Shown: positions 15,344 through 24,330, counted from the stretch's first letter. The stretch is 64,000 nucleotides of DNA from Chryseobacterium taiwanense (GCF_000813825.1 NZ_JWTA01000006.1:48328-112327), one strand, 5' to 3'. The notes: a model not told the origin generated them from the letters alone. Made by a program: numbers and translations.

Positions 15344-16756
15344 CTACTTCCAACCGCCTCCTAACGCTCGGTATAAGTCTACAATACTGCTCAATCTCTG
15401 TCTTTTTACGGACGCTAAATTAAGTTCTGCCTGTAGAGAATTTCCCTGAGCTGTTATTACTTCTAAATAGTTTGCCATTCCGCCTTTGTAAAGCATTTCG
15501 GCACTTTTAATTCCATTTTTTAGGGTTGCGACTTGTTCGGTTGCTTTTTGTTCCTGAACTTTTAAGCTTTCGTTAGAAACTAAGGCATCAGAAACTTCAC
15601 CTACGGCATTTAAAACAGATTGACGGAAGGCCAAAACGTTTTTTTCTCTCTGGATTTTAGCAACATTAAGATCCGTTTTCAATTGTCTTTTCTGGAAAAT
15701 AGGTTGAGTCAATCCTCCTAAAACAGATCCGAACAATGAAGCCGGAATCTGGAACCAGTTATCAATTTTAAATGAATTTACACCACCGTTGGCTGTGATT
15801 TTCAATGAAGGATACATATTTGCCTGAGCAACTCCCACGACTGAATTGGATTCCAATAAAACCAATTCCTGTTGACGGACATCCGGACGACGACTCACCA
15901 TTGCTGCTGGAAGTCCTGCAGAAATATCTTGTGGTAAAGAAGTTTCAGACATTTCAATCGTTCTGCTGATTTTTCCAGGATTTTCTCCAACTAAAATACT
16001 TAATGCATTTTCTTGGATTGAAATATTTTGTTCTAATTGAGTAATCAAAAGTTCTGTTGATTGCTTCTGAGCTGTTGCCTGTTGAACTCCCAAAGATGTT
16101 GTATCACCGCTTTTCCATAATTTTTCTGTTAAAGAAAGAGTGTTTGTGCTTAATTCTAAATTTGAGTTGGCAATCTGCAATTGTTTGTCAAGCATCAACA
16201 AATTGTAATATCCTTGAGCAATCGCTGCAACAACTTGTGTCTGAATCGCTTTTGTCGCTTCATAAGTCTGCAGATATTGCATTTTTGAAACTTCCTGTTG
16301 ATTTTTAATTTTACCCCAAATATCAGCTTCCCAAGATAAGTTGAACGCTGCATTGTAATCTTCAACATAGCTTTTTCCTAAAAATAGGTTCAAGCTTTGT
16401 CCGTTCATGCTGTTTTTTGAAGGTTTTGAAATTTGTGCAGTAACTCCGAAACCAACATCTGGATATTGAAGATATTTTGCCTGTTTTAGTTTTTCCTGTG
16501 ATGAAGCAACTTGTTTTAAAGCAATTTGTAAATCGTAGTTATTTTTTATCCCTTTTTCAATCAATGTCTGTAACATCGGGTCGCTGAAAAATTGTTTCCA
16601 CTCTAAGTTCGCAACGCTTGCTGTATCGGCAGTTGCGGTATATTTGAACGTTTCTGGAAGATCAACTTCAGGTTCACTTAATGCCAGTTTGGGCACACAG
16701 GAAACCGAACCTATAGCGATTCCGAAAGCGATGATTATATTTTTTACTCTTTTCAT
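15344..16756 (-). CDS. Outer-membrane efflux factor (TolC/OprM/NodT family lipoprotein)
   Basis: A 470-residue outer-membrane channel protein. The signal peptide ends with lipobox Cys20. Two OEP repeats make the trimeric beta-barrel and periplasmic helical tunnel: residues about 50-245 and 265-465. Family motifs include LEWKQFFSDPMLQTLI, the ATKAIQTQVVAAIAQGYYNL helix and the late LYKGGMANYLEVITAQGNSLQAELNL helix. It is the third gene of the efflux operon, 364 bases after the RND pump; the gap holds a palindromic repeat. It should form the exit duct for the pump. Confidence 0.94.
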   Translation of the reverse strand: MKRVKNIIIAFGIAIGSVSCVPKLALSEPEVDLPETFKYTATADTASVANLEWKQFFSDPMLQTLIEKGIKNNYDLQIALKQVASSQEKLKQAKYLQYPDVGFGVTAQISKPSKNSMNGQSLNLFLGKSYVEDYNAAFNLSWEADIWGKIKNQQEVSKMQYLQTYEATKAIQTQVVAAIAQGYYNLLMLDKQLQIANSNLELSTNTLSLTEKLWKSGDTTSLGVQQATAQKQSTELLITQLEQNISIQENALSILVGENPGKISRTIEMSETSLPQDISAGLPAAMVSRRPDVRQQELVLLESNSVVGVAQANMYPSLKITANGGVNSFKIDNWFQIPASLFGSVLGGLTQPIFQKRQLKTDLNVAKIQREKNVLAFRQSVLNAVGEVSDALVSNESLKVQEQKATEQVATLKNGIKSAEMLYKGGMANYLEVITAQGNSLQAELNLASVKRQRLSSIVDLYRALGGGWK

Positions 16757-16970
16757 ATGGTAATATTTATTTTTATTAAAAGGTCATATGTAATCGCTGG
16801 ATTTTTATTGAAATTTTTGTTTCCAAATGATGGCGATTTCATAAGTTTTTAATTTTAAATTGAATACAAAACTTTGAGAGGTTTTGTTTGGGCAAAGTTG
16901 TCTTTAGTAGGAGAAAATGCTTTGCTTTATATGATATAGTTTGAATAGTTTGCTTCTCTATTTTTGTTAA

Positions 16971-17080
16971 TTTGAACCATTAAGATTTAAAAAGTCTAGT
17001 TTTAATTAAGATAAAAAATAGATTAAAAACGAAGCTCCACTTAATACTAAACTTCTTACTAAAGATCTTAATGGTTTAAA
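16971..17080. repeat. Palindromic intergenic repeat, copy in the efflux operon
   Basis: A 110-bp element with ends TTTGAACCATTAAG (16971-16984) and CTTAATGGTTTAAA (17067-17080). Read on the minus strand, its interior (AAGAAGTTTAGTATTAAG then GGAGCTTCG) matches the interior of the element at 15038-15176, so the two are copies in opposite orientation. The rest of the 364-base gap (16757-17120) is AT-rich, with no gene. Confidence 0.72.
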
Positions 17081-17120
17081 TTTTTAAAATAAATCTCTCA
17101 AAGTTTGTTATTCATTTTTA

Positions 17121-20100
17121 TTAATGAGCCGCAGCTAAAAGTTCTTCTTCTAATTTTTGTCTTTGAAGTCTTTTCTTTTTTCTGCTTGGCATTTTTTCAT
17201 GTAAATACTGGAAGATCACGAACATTACCGGAATAATGAAAATTCCGAAGATAACTCCTGTCAACATTCCACCAACCGTACTGAATCCGATTGAGTGATT
17301 TCCTTTTGCAGAAGCTCCTTGCGTAAATACAAGCGGTAACATACCAACGATAAACGCAAATGATGTCATTAAGATCGGTCTTAAACGTAATCTTGAAGCC
17401 TGAAGCGCAGATTCTAATAACGATCTTCCTGCATTTCTTCTTTGTACGGCAAATTCCACAATCAGGATCGCATTTTTTGCCAACAATCCGACGAGCATGA
17501 TTAAACCAACCTGAACGTAAATATTATTATCAATTCCAGCCAATCCTGTGAAGGCAAATACTCCGAAAATACCCGTTGGAATCGTTAAGATAACTGCAAA
17601 TGGAAGAATATAACTTTCATACTGAGCTGCCAACAAGAAATAAACAAACAAAATACTTAATGCAAAAATAAATGCTGTTTGTCCACTTGTTTTGATCTCT
17701 TCACGAGTAATCCCTGTCCATTCGTATCCGAAACCTCTTGGAAGTGATTTTTCTGCAACTTCTTCCACTGCTTTAATCGCGTCTCCGGTACTGTAACCAG
17801 GTTTTGGTGTTCCGTTGATTGTAACCGCGTTGAATAAGTTGTTTCTTGTCACTGTTTCAGGGCCGAAAGCTCTTTTTAATGTCACTAATGTTTTCACAGG
17901 AACCATTTCGCCTGATTTATTTTTAACATAAATTCCTTCCAAAGAATTCGCATCAGTTCTGTATGGAATATCCGCCTGAGCCATTACTCTGTAGTATTTT
18001 CCGAATCTGTTGAAATCTGAAACAAAGCTACTTCCGTAATAAATCTGCATCGTCTGCATCAATTCAGTGATTGAAACGCCAAGCTGATTGGCTTTATCAT
18101 TATCAACTTCAATCGTATATTGTGGGTTTCCTGCTGCATAGGTTGTGAAAGCAAATGCAATTTCAGGACGTTTCATCAATTCTCCAATGAATGCTTGAGT
18201 TGTTGTTCCTAAATTTTCCAAAGAACCATTTGTTTTATCCTGAAGCATAAATTCAAAACCAGAAACGTTACCAAATCCCTGAACAGTTGGGAAGTTGAAG
18301 AAGAATGCACTCGCATCTTTTACTTGAGAAACTTTCCCTGTCAATCCTGCTGCAATCTGATCCGGATCGGTGATTTCACCACGTTGATCGTGATCTTTTA
18401 ATTTAATGAAACCAGCAGAATATGGAGACGCATTTGCGTTACTGATGAAGTTCAAACCGTCTGCAACCCAAAGGTGATTTTTAGCTTTTTCACCGTTGAT
18501 GATGTTATCAATTTGCTCAGTCGCTCTGTGCGTTCTGTCCAATGAACTTCCCGGAGGAGTATTCACCGCATACAAAATAAATCCTTGGTCTTCCGTAGGA
18601 ATAAATCCAGATGGTGCTTTTTTAATTAAGAAAACACTTACAGCAGTAATTAATACTAATCCTCCGACTGCAACCCATTTATTTTTAATTAAAAATTTAA
18701 GACTGTAGATATATTTTTTAGTCATGTTATTAAAACTAACATTGAAAGCATTGAAAAATCTTGCTCCAAAACCAGTTTTTTTACCGTGTTCTCCATGTTC
18801 ACCTTGAGGATCATTTAAGAACATTGCACATAAAGCAGGACTTAATGTTAATGCATTAATCGCAGAAATCATGATTGCAATTGCCAATGTGAAGGCAAAC
18901 TGTCTGTAGAAAACTCCCGCAGGACCCTGCATGAAACCAACCGGAATAAACACGGCACACATCACCAACGTAATGGAAATAATTGCACCGGAAATTTCAC
19001 TCATTGAGCTCATTGTCGCGTGTTCAACGGGCATTCCAGTATGTTCCATTTTGGAGTGAACGGCTTCCACAACAACGATCGCGTCATCCACCACAATACC
19101 GATGGCGAGTACCAAAGCGAACAATGTCAACATGTTGATACTGAACCCGAATAATTGCAGGAAGAAGAATGTACCGATAATCGCCACCGGAACTGCAATG
19201 GCAGGAATTAATGTAGATCTGAAATCCTGAAGAAAAATATATACTACAATAAATACCAAGATAAATGCAATCACTAATGTCTCAACAACCTGATGAATTG
19301 AAGCATCCAAAAAGTCTTTGGAATTGTACATGATGATCGGCTCAACACCTTTTGGAAGGGTAGTTTTGAACTGGTCAACTTGTCTTTCAATTTCAGTTAA
19401 AATTTCGTTGGCATTAGACCCTGCTGTCTGCATAATTGCAAAACCTGCAACAGGTTTGCCATCCACTCTGTTAGCTGCTGTATAAGTATATGAACCGAAT
19501 TCTACTCTTGCTACGTCTTTCAGTCTTAGGAAAGAACCGTCGCTGTTGGCTTTAATGGCAATATTTTCGTAGTCTTCGTTCTTGTTTAATTTTCCTTTAT
19601 ATTTTAAAATATATTCGTAAGTTTCCTTACTTCCTTGTCCCAAACGTCCCGGAGCAGCCTCCAAGTTGTGATCTTTTACTGCTGCCAAAACTTCTTGTGG
19701 AGAAAGTCCATTAGCCGCTAATCTGTCTGGTTTCAACCAAAGTCTCATTGAATAATCTCTCGTTCCGAAAACCTGCGCCTGAGCAACCCCAGGAATACGC
19801 TGGATTTGTGGAATGATGTTGATTTTCAAATAATTCTGTAAGAAAAGTTCGTCGTATTGTTTAGGATCATTACTAGATAACCCCATGAACATAATCATAC
19901 TGTTCTGAACTTTCTGCGTCGAAATTCCCGCCTGTACAACCTCTTGTGGAAGCTGGCTCATCGCTTTCGATACACGGTTTTGAACGTTTACGGCAGCATT
20001 ATCCGGATCAGATCCTTGCTTGAAAAATACGCTCAACGTCATGGTACCGTCGTTACTCGAGTTGGAAGTCATGTAAGTCATGTTTTCCACCCCGTTCACC

Positions 20101-20303
20101 GCTTCTTCAATCGGGGTTGCAACCGAACGGGCTACAACTTCCGCATTCGCGCCCGGATAGAAGGCTGTCACCTGAACACTCGGCGGCGCAATATCCGGAA
20201 AGAGGGCGATTGGTAAATTAAAGAGGGACAGCGCCCCCAATAATAAAAGTATTATGGAGATGACCGTTGAAAGTACCGGTCTTTCTATAAATTGTTTTAA
20301 CAT
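17121..20303 (-). CDS. RND multidrug efflux pump, HAE1 (AcrB-like) family
   Basis: A 1060-residue inner-membrane proton/drug antiporter. It has the 12-helix RND layout, with helix 1 at residues 9-29, two large periplasmic loops (about 35-335 and 560-860) and two blocks of helices. The proton-relay aspartates are in GIVVDDAIVVVEAV near residue 405, and the matching lysine is in GLLAKNAILIVEFA near 940. The N-terminal FIERPVLSTVISIILLLLGALSLFNLPIALFPDIAPP is typical of AcrB/MexB. It lies between the MFP and the outer-membrane factor in one orientation, forming a complete tripartite pump. Likely substrates are hydrophobic drugs and biocides; the specificity cannot be read. Confidence 0.96.
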   Translation of the reverse strand: MLKQFIERPVLSTVISIILLLLGALSLFNLPIALFPDIAPPSVQVTAFYPGANAEVVARSVATPIEEAVNGVENMTYMTSNSSNDGTMTLSVFFKQGSDPDNAAVNVQNRVSKAMSQLPQEVVQAGISTQKVQNSMIMFMGLSSNDPKQYDELFLQNYLKINIIPQIQRIPGVAQAQVFGTRDYSMRLWLKPDRLAANGLSPQEVLAAVKDHNLEAAPGRLGQGSKETYEYILKYKGKLNKNEDYENIAIKANSDGSFLRLKDVARVEFGSYTYTAANRVDGKPVAGFAIMQTAGSNANEILTEIERQVDQFKTTLPKGVEPIIMYNSKDFLDASIHQVVETLVIAFILVFIVVYIFLQDFRSTLIPAIAVPVAIIGTFFFLQLFGFSINMLTLFALVLAIGIVVDDAIVVVEAVHSKMEHTGMPVEHATMSSMSEISGAIISITLVMCAVFIPVGFMQGPAGVFYRQFAFTLAIAIMISAINALTLSPALCAMFLNDPQGEHGEHGKKTGFGARFFNAFNVSFNNMTKKYIYSLKFLIKNKWVAVGGLVLITAVSVFLIKKAPSGFIPTEDQGFILYAVNTPPGSSLDRTHRATEQIDNIINGEKAKNHLWVADGLNFISNANASPYSAGFIKLKDHDQRGEITDPDQIAAGLTGKVSQVKDASAFFFNFPTVQGFGNVSGFEFMLQDKTNGSLENLGTTTQAFIGELMKRPEIAFAFTTYAAGNPQYTIEVDNDKANQLGVSITELMQTMQIYYGSSFVSDFNRFGKYYRVMAQADIPYRTDANSLEGIYVKNKSGEMVPVKTLVTLKRAFGPETVTRNNLFNAVTINGTPKPGYSTGDAIKAVEEVAEKSLPRGFGYEWTGITREEIKTSGQTAFIFALSILFVYFLLAAQYESYILPFAVILTIPTGIFGVFAFTGLAGIDNNIYVQVGLIMLVGLLAKNAILIVEFAVQRRNAGRSLLESALQASRLRLRPILMTSFAFIVGMLPLVFTQGASAKGNHSIGFSTVGGMLTGVIFGIFIIPVMFVIFQYLHEKMPSRKKKRLQRQKLEEELLAAAH

Positions 20304-20329
20304 AAGAAGTTTATTTTTTAATGTTGTTT

Positions 20330-20520
20330 AAACTTTTTAGCCTAAATTTTAAACATTTGATTCCCTTTTAGCTTTAATTAAAAAACTAATGATGACGTTC
20401 ACTTTTAGATGAAAATCAAAGATTTTCAAAAACTTATATGATCTTAATAAGAAGAGTATCTGTTTAAAATCTAATGTGACTAATGCGTTAAAAAGTGATT
20501 GTGACTTTTGTTATTTTTTT
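20330..20520. repeat. Possible degenerate copy of the palindromic intergenic repeat
   Basis: The MFP-RND gap contains GTTCACTTTTAG followed by an ATCAAAGAT-type small hairpin and CTTAATAAG, which resembles the inner part of the elements at 15038 and 6688. Clear inverted ends are missing, so this is tentative. No gene is seen in the gap. Confidence 0.3.
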
Positions 20521-20558
20521 AAGTTTAAACAGTTCTTATAAATAGTCCCGAAAGGAGT

Positions 20559-21719
20559 TTACAAAGGTTTTGCTTTCAACAAACTATCCGAAGAAATAGC
20601 TTTTGGCTGAATAGCAACCCCGTCTTTCAATGCACCGATCCCTGTGAATACGATTTTATCTCCTACAGAAAGTCCTTCAGAAATGAAGTAATAGCTGTCT
20701 GTTTTCCCTGAGATTTTTACAGGTTTTCCAGTTACTTTTTTATCCTTTCCAACGATATAAACGTAAGTTTTATCCTGAATTTCGAAAGTAGATTCCTGTG
20801 GAATAACCAACGTTTTGTCGAATAACTGAGGCATACGAACTCTACCCGTATTTCCTGTTCTCAGAACTCCGTTTGCATTTGGGAATACTGCGCGAACGCT
20901 TATTGCTCCGGTAGTTTTGTCGAATTGTCCGTCAACGATGCTCATTTTTCCTTTTTCAGGATATGTGCTGTTGTCTGCGATTACCAAATCTACCATTGGC
21001 ATATTTTTCAGTTTTTCGTTTAAAGTTGCTCCAGGATATTTATTTTGGAAAGCAATGAAATCCAGTTCGCTTAAAGAAAAGTAAGCGTAAATTTCGCTGA
21101 TATCAGATAATAAAGTCAATGGACTTGCATCTGTTCTTGAAATCAAACTTCCTTTTTTGTAAGGAATTCTTCCGATATATCCGCTTACTGGAGCTGTAAT
21201 GGTTGTAAATCCTACATTGATTTTTGCGCTTCCAACTGATGCTTTTGCCTGTGAAGCGGCTGCAACTGCGGCTGCGTAATTTGCTTTTGCAGTTCTCAAC
21301 TGTACGTCTGAAACTACTTTTGCAGCAACAAGAGGTTCTAATCTGTCTACCTCAACTTTTGCTTTTTGAATGTTGGCGTTGGCAACTTGTAAATTGGCAC
21401 TTGCCATATTCATTTGTTCGCCGTAACTTCTTGAATCTATTTTAAATAAAGGCTGTCCCGCTCTTACATAAGCTCCTTCTTCTACATAAATTTTATCTAA
21501 ATATCCATCAACCTGAGATCTGATTTCTACATTGTTTTTCCCTTCCAAAGCTGTTGGAAATTCTTGATAAACAGTAGCAGGAGAGGTGATTACGGTATAA
21601 ACTGGCAACTCTGGAGCAGGTGGAGCAGCGTTTGATCCTTCTGCTGCTTTTGTGCAATTTTGTAAAAGGATAATACTTGCGATAAGTACGATGATCCTCG
21701 TTTTTCCAAATATTTTCAT
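20559..21719 (-). CDS. RND efflux periplasmic adaptor (membrane fusion protein, AcrA-like)
   Basis: A 386-residue HlyD/AcrA-type adaptor with a lipobox (Cys22). A lipoyl-like half domain is at about 55-95 (VEIRSQVDGYLDKIYVEEGAYVRAGQPLFKID). A helical hairpin follows at about 97-165 (ASANLQVANANIQKAKVEV), then the second lipoyl half (APVSGYIGRIPYKKGSLIS), a beta-barrel domain and a membrane-proximal domain. It bridges the RND pump and the outer-membrane channel. It is the first gene of the operon; upstream lies a 479-base region with four repeated operator-like units, which suggests tight control by the adjacent TetR repressor. Confidence 0.95.
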   Translation of the reverse strand: MKIFGKTRIIVLIASIILLQNCTKAAEGSNAAPPAPELPVYTVITSPATVYQEFPTALEGKNNVEIRSQVDGYLDKIYVEEGAYVRAGQPLFKIDSRSYGEQMNMASANLQVANANIQKAKVEVDRLEPLVAAKVVSDVQLRTAKANYAAAVAAASQAKASVGSAKINVGFTTITAPVSGYIGRIPYKKGSLISRTDASPLTLLSDISEIYAYFSLSELDFIAFQNKYPGATLNEKLKNMPMVDLVIADNSTYPEKGKMSIVDGQFDKTTGAISVRAVFPNANGVLRTGNTGRVRMPQLFDKTLVIPQESTFEIQDKTYVYIVGKDKKVTGKPVKISGKTDSYYFISEGLSVGDKIVFTGIGALKDGVAIQPKAISSDSLLKAKPL

Positions 21720-21780
21720 TTTGAGTTTAAATTTTTAATGAAGTGTTGAATTAAATAATGTTGTTTGTTAATTTGAATTC

Positions 21781-21803
21781 TGTTATATTTCCTAACAGTG
21801 TTA
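21781..21803. promoter_or_regulatory. TetR operator-like unit 1 (TGTTA-N7-TAACAGTGTTA)
   Basis: Three half-sites: TGTTA, a 7-base spacer, then the near-palindrome TAACAGTGTTA (21793-21803). It is the copy closest to the MFP gene (62 bases from its start) and the best placed to repress it. Confidence 0.65.
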
Positions 21804-21902
21804 ATGATTTGTTCAAAAAAAATTTCAGAATTCTTAATCTGGTTTAAATTGTTGTTTTCATGATCACAATTTTTAGATGGTTTGGGTTTGAATGCTTTTG
21901 TG

Positions 21903-21925
21903 TGTTATTTTTCTTAACAGTGTTA
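21903..21925. promoter_or_regulatory. TetR operator-like unit 2
   Basis: The same TGTTA-N7-TAACAGTGTTA layout, 122 bases from unit 1. The sequence around it (TGTTATTTTTCTTAACAG) is nearly the same as in unit 3. Confidence 0.65.
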
Positions 21926-22032
21926 ATGATAAGGAAAGAAAATCGCAAGAATTAAGGTGAAAAAATCATATTTCATAATAGAAAATTGTTTTTAATGTTG
22001 GTTTAAGTATAGTTAAGATGAGGTGTGTAGTG

Positions 22033-22055
22033 TGTTATTTTTGCTAACAGCGTTA
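22033..22055. promoter_or_regulatory. TetR operator-like unit 3
   Basis: The same layout with one change (TAACAGCGTTA), 130 bases from unit 2. It contains a TATTTTTG match on the plus strand, but no gene lies in that direction. Confidence 0.6.
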
Positions 22056-22155
22056 ATGTTTTTGGTAAAAAAAATATTACTGTTAATTTTCAAATCTTAC
22101 ATAAGATCGTTTTAATTTTTAATTAGTTTTAAATGAATAATTTATATTAATTCAG

Positions 22156-22178
22156 TGTTAATATTCCTAACGGTGTTA
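22156..22178. promoter_or_regulatory. TetR operator-like unit 4
   Basis: The same layout with TAACGGTGTTA, 123 bases from unit 3 and 21 bases before the tetR stop. The constant spacing of the four units suggests a duplicated segment of about 125 bp whose filler has diverged. Confidence 0.55.
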
Positions 22179-22198
22179 ATTTTAGGTTCGAAAAAAAA

Positions 22199-22795
22199 TT
22201 ACAAAGACTTAACAAAAGCAGAAACCGTTTCATCCAAAGTTGTCTTGTTCATTGTAGAAGGAATATCATCGTTACGCATCATCATGATTGAAATCAAGCC
22301 ATGAACCGCTGAAAATAAAGCGTGGGACATGTGACAAGCGTTATCCGGATTTGATCCGTTTTTCTTAATAATTTCATACGTGCAATCGTAAAGCATATCC
22401 TGAAACGATGAAAATTCTTCTTTCATCATTCCTTTTCCGCTACATTGCATTCCCAATCCGAACATCAATTGATAATACTCTTTGTTTTTGAATGCAAATT
22501 TCCAATATGCATCTACAATAGCTTTCAATTGTTCATCCGGAGCGTCGTGTTCTCTCTGGGCTTTCAATAATTCAATGTGTAAACAATTAAAACCATTCAA
22601 CGAGATTTCGTATAAAATAGCTTCTTTGTTTTCAAAGTGATCGTAAACTACCGGTGCACTGTATTCAATAGCATCGGCAATTTTTCTCATGGAAAGTGAA
22701 GCCCACCCTTCGGTTTTTGCCAAAGAAAAAGCCGCATCCAAAATACTGGTGCGTATGTTTTCTTTTTCTCTTTGTCGACGTTCATGTAGACCCAT
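22199..22795 (-). CDS. TetR/AcrR family repressor of the efflux operon
   Basis: A 198-residue regulator. The N-terminal helix-turn-helix lies at residues about 12-58 (ILDAAFSLAKTEGWASLSMRKIADAIEYSAPVVYDHFENKEAIL). The C-terminal ligand domain includes a WHG-type region (WKFAFKNKEYYQLMFGLG). It is transcribed in the same direction as the pump genes, just upstream of them. Its own promoter carries an exact TAACAGTGTTA site, and four more lie between it and the MFP gene, so autorepression and repression of the pump are likely. The inducer is unknown. Confidence 0.92.
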   Translation of the reverse strand: MGLHERRQREKENIRTSILDAAFSLAKTEGWASLSMRKIADAIEYSAPVVYDHFENKEAILYEISLNGFNCLHIELLKAQREHDAPDEQLKAIVDAYWKFAFKNKEYYQLMFGLGMQCSGKGMMKEEFSSFQDMLYDCTYEIIKKNGSNPDNACHMSHALFSAVHGLISIMMMRNDDIPSTMNKTTLDETVSAFVKSL

Positions 22796-22807
22796 GATTT
22801 TTAATTA

Positions 22808-22853
22808 CTAACAGTGTTAGCAAAACTACAAACTTTTTAACATAACTTCCAAA
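22808..22853 (-). promoter_or_regulatory. tetR promoter with overlapping operator
   Basis: On the minus strand TTTG (22850-22853), a 21-nt spacer and TAGTTTTG (22821-22828) form a Bacteroidota promoter. The palindrome CTAACAGTGTTAG (22808-22820) abuts the -7 box and covers the expected transcription start, 13 bases before the tetR ATG. This is a classic autorepression layout. Confidence 0.75.
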
Positions 22854-22906
22854 CAAATTTTAGAATTTAACTTTTGAAGGATCGTTTTGGAGAAGTATTG
22901 TAAATT

Positions 22907-23033
22907 GGCTGGATGTTGGATTAATGGGAATTAGAAGAGATTTTTGATTGTGAATTTTTAAATTATTGTAAAAATTAATAAAGTTTATAGCCAAGCTCAA
23001 TTAATAACTTTCATCTTCCAGCATCCATCTTCC
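22907..23033. repeat. Word-like inverted repeat (GGATGCTGGA type)
   Basis: GGCTGGATGTTGGA at 22907-22920 is partly mirrored by CATCTTCCAGCATCCATCTTCC ending at 23033. The stretch between is AT-rich. It lies in the 289-base gap between tetR and the thioredoxin-fold gene, which has no other feature except the promoters at its two ends. Confidence 0.35.
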
Positions 23034-23084
23034 TTACTCGAATAATCAAGAAAATCTATATCTTTGTGGCTAAATAAAAAAGTT

Positions 23085-23639
23085 ATGAATACTCCCTCAA
23101 ATATGATTGATTTGGGTATAAAAGCACCGTTTTTTGAGCTTCCGAACCCATCAAAAACTAACGAAATTCAGTCATTGGATGATCTGAAAGGAGAAAAAGG
23201 TACTTTGGTGATCTTTATGTGTAACCATTGTCCGTTCGTTCTTCATGTAATTGATAAGTTGAATGAATTGTATGAAGATTATAATGAAAGAGGGATTGAA
23301 TTTATCGCCATCAACTCGAATAATGTAGAGAAATATCCTGATGATTCTCCGGAAAAAATGATCGAATTCCAGATCGAGAGAAAATTTGATTTTCCTTATT
23401 TATATGACGAAAGCCAGGCGATTGCTAAGGCTTACGATGCTGCTTGTACACCGGATTTCTTTTTCTTTGATGAAAAACTGGATCTTATTTACAGAGGACA
23501 GATGGATGATTCTAGACCTGGAAATAATAAAGATGTAACAGGGGAAGATTTAATTATTGCTTTTGAAAACCTTTTGTTGGGAGAACCTCAGGAAGAAATT
23601 CAAAGACCAAGCATGGGTTGCAATATTAAGTGGAAGTAA
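23085..23639 (+). CDS. Thioredoxin-fold peroxiredoxin-like protein (AhpC/TSA family)
   Basis: A 184-residue soluble redoxin. It has the AhpC/TSA layout with a CNHCPFVLHVIDKL active-site helix (Cys-x-x-Cys), the GIEFIAINSNN strand, the cis-Pro region (AACTPDFFFFD) and a late Cys near the end. The start is ATG 23085: a TATCTTTG -7 box occupies 23059-23066, so any start before that would lie within the promoter. It likely reduces thiols or peroxides in the cytoplasm; the substrate is unknown. It is monocistronic, with a strong terminator at 23660. Confidence 0.85.
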   Translation: MNTPSNMIDLGIKAPFFELPNPSKTNEIQSLDDLKGEKGTLVIFMCNHCPFVLHVIDKLNELYEDYNERGIEFIAINSNNVEKYPDDSPEKMIEFQIERKFDFPYLYDESQAIAKAYDAACTPDFFFFDEKLDLIYRGQMDDSRPGNNKDVTGEDLIIAFENLLLGEPQEEIQRPSMGCNIKWK

Positions 23640-23659
23640 GATTGAACATCATAAAAAAT

Positions 23660-23686
23660 AAAAGCCGTCAGATTTTGACGGCTTTT
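23660..23686. terminator. Convergent terminator hairpin
   Basis: An 11-bp stem AAAAGCCGTCA / TGACGGCTTTT with a 5-base loop, followed by T-rich sequence in both directions. It lies between the redoxin and the MBL hydrolase stops. Confidence 0.85.
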
Positions 23687-23691
23687 ATTTT

Positions 23692-24330
23692 TTATGTAAG
23701 GAAGGGATTGTGTTGTTTTTCAAATCCGATGGTGGTAGAATTTCCATGCCCTGAAAAAACCTGAGTTTCATCATCGAGGATAAAAAGCTTGGTTTTGATC
23801 CCACCAATTAATTGTTCGTAGTTTCCTTTATATAGATCTGTTCTTCCTATACTTCCTTCAAAAAGAACATCACCGGAAATCATAAATTTTCGGGCTTCAT
23901 TATGATAAACCACACTTCCAGGAGAATGTCCCGGAACATGATAGATCTTAAATTTTTCTCCGTCAAGATCAAGTTCATCTTCTTCATTTATATAGGTAGT
24001 TTCCACTGCAACAGGAGGAACCTGAAATCCAAATCTTGCACCACTTGCTGAAAGCATATCTAATACTTCCTGATCGTCTTTATGCAAGATCACCGGAACT
24101 TTATAGGTGTCAAAAGCCCACTGCAATCCTAAAACATGATCTATGTGAGCGTGTGTTAAAAGAATTTTTTCAATGTTTAACTGGTTTTCGGCTATAAAGT
24201 TTTCAATAGCGTATGTTTCCTGCTCGTTCATATTTCCCGGATCAATAATCCATGCGTTTTTATTGTCGTTGTAAAGAATATAAGTGTTTTCGCTTGCAAA
24301 ATTGAACACGAATCTCTGAATGTGAAGCAT
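23692..24330 (-). CDS. MBL-fold metallo-hydrolase (glyoxalase II-like)
   Basis: A 212-residue metallo-beta-lactamase-fold hydrolase. The metal motif THAHIDH is near residue 58, followed by the VPGHSPGSVVYH histidine, ISGDVLFEGSIGRTD aspartate and SGHG histidine, so all metal ligands of the family are present. It may hydrolyse thioesters such as hydroxyacylglutathione analogues, but the substrate is uncertain. The start is set at ATG 24330 (LHIQRFVFNFASENTY), the family's usual beginning; a TATTTTTG box on the minus strand at 24346-24353 just upstream supports it. It is divergent from the T9SS Plug gene. Confidence 0.88.
   Translation of the reverse strand: MLHIQRFVFNFASENTYILYNDNKNAWIIDPGNMNEQETYAIENFIAENQLNIEKILLTHAHIDHVLGLQWAFDTYKVPVILHKDDQEVLDMLSASGARFGFQVPPVAVETTYINEEDELDLDGEKFKIYHVPGHSPGSVVYHNEARKFMISGDVLFEGSIGRTDLYKGNYEQLIGGIKTKLFILDDETQVFSGHGNSTTIGFEKQHNPFLT

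Noticed and set aside
21781..22178. CRISPR-like array (four repeats at about 125-bp spacing)
   Set aside because: Units are 23 bp with spacers of about 100 bp that share leftover similarity, they carry a TetR-type palindrome, and a further copy lies on the tetR promoter. No cas gene is present.
23064..23084. TTG start seven codons upstream of the redoxin ATG
   Set aside because: It lies inside a TATCTTTG promoter box at 23059-23066; the ATG at 23085 matches the family start better.
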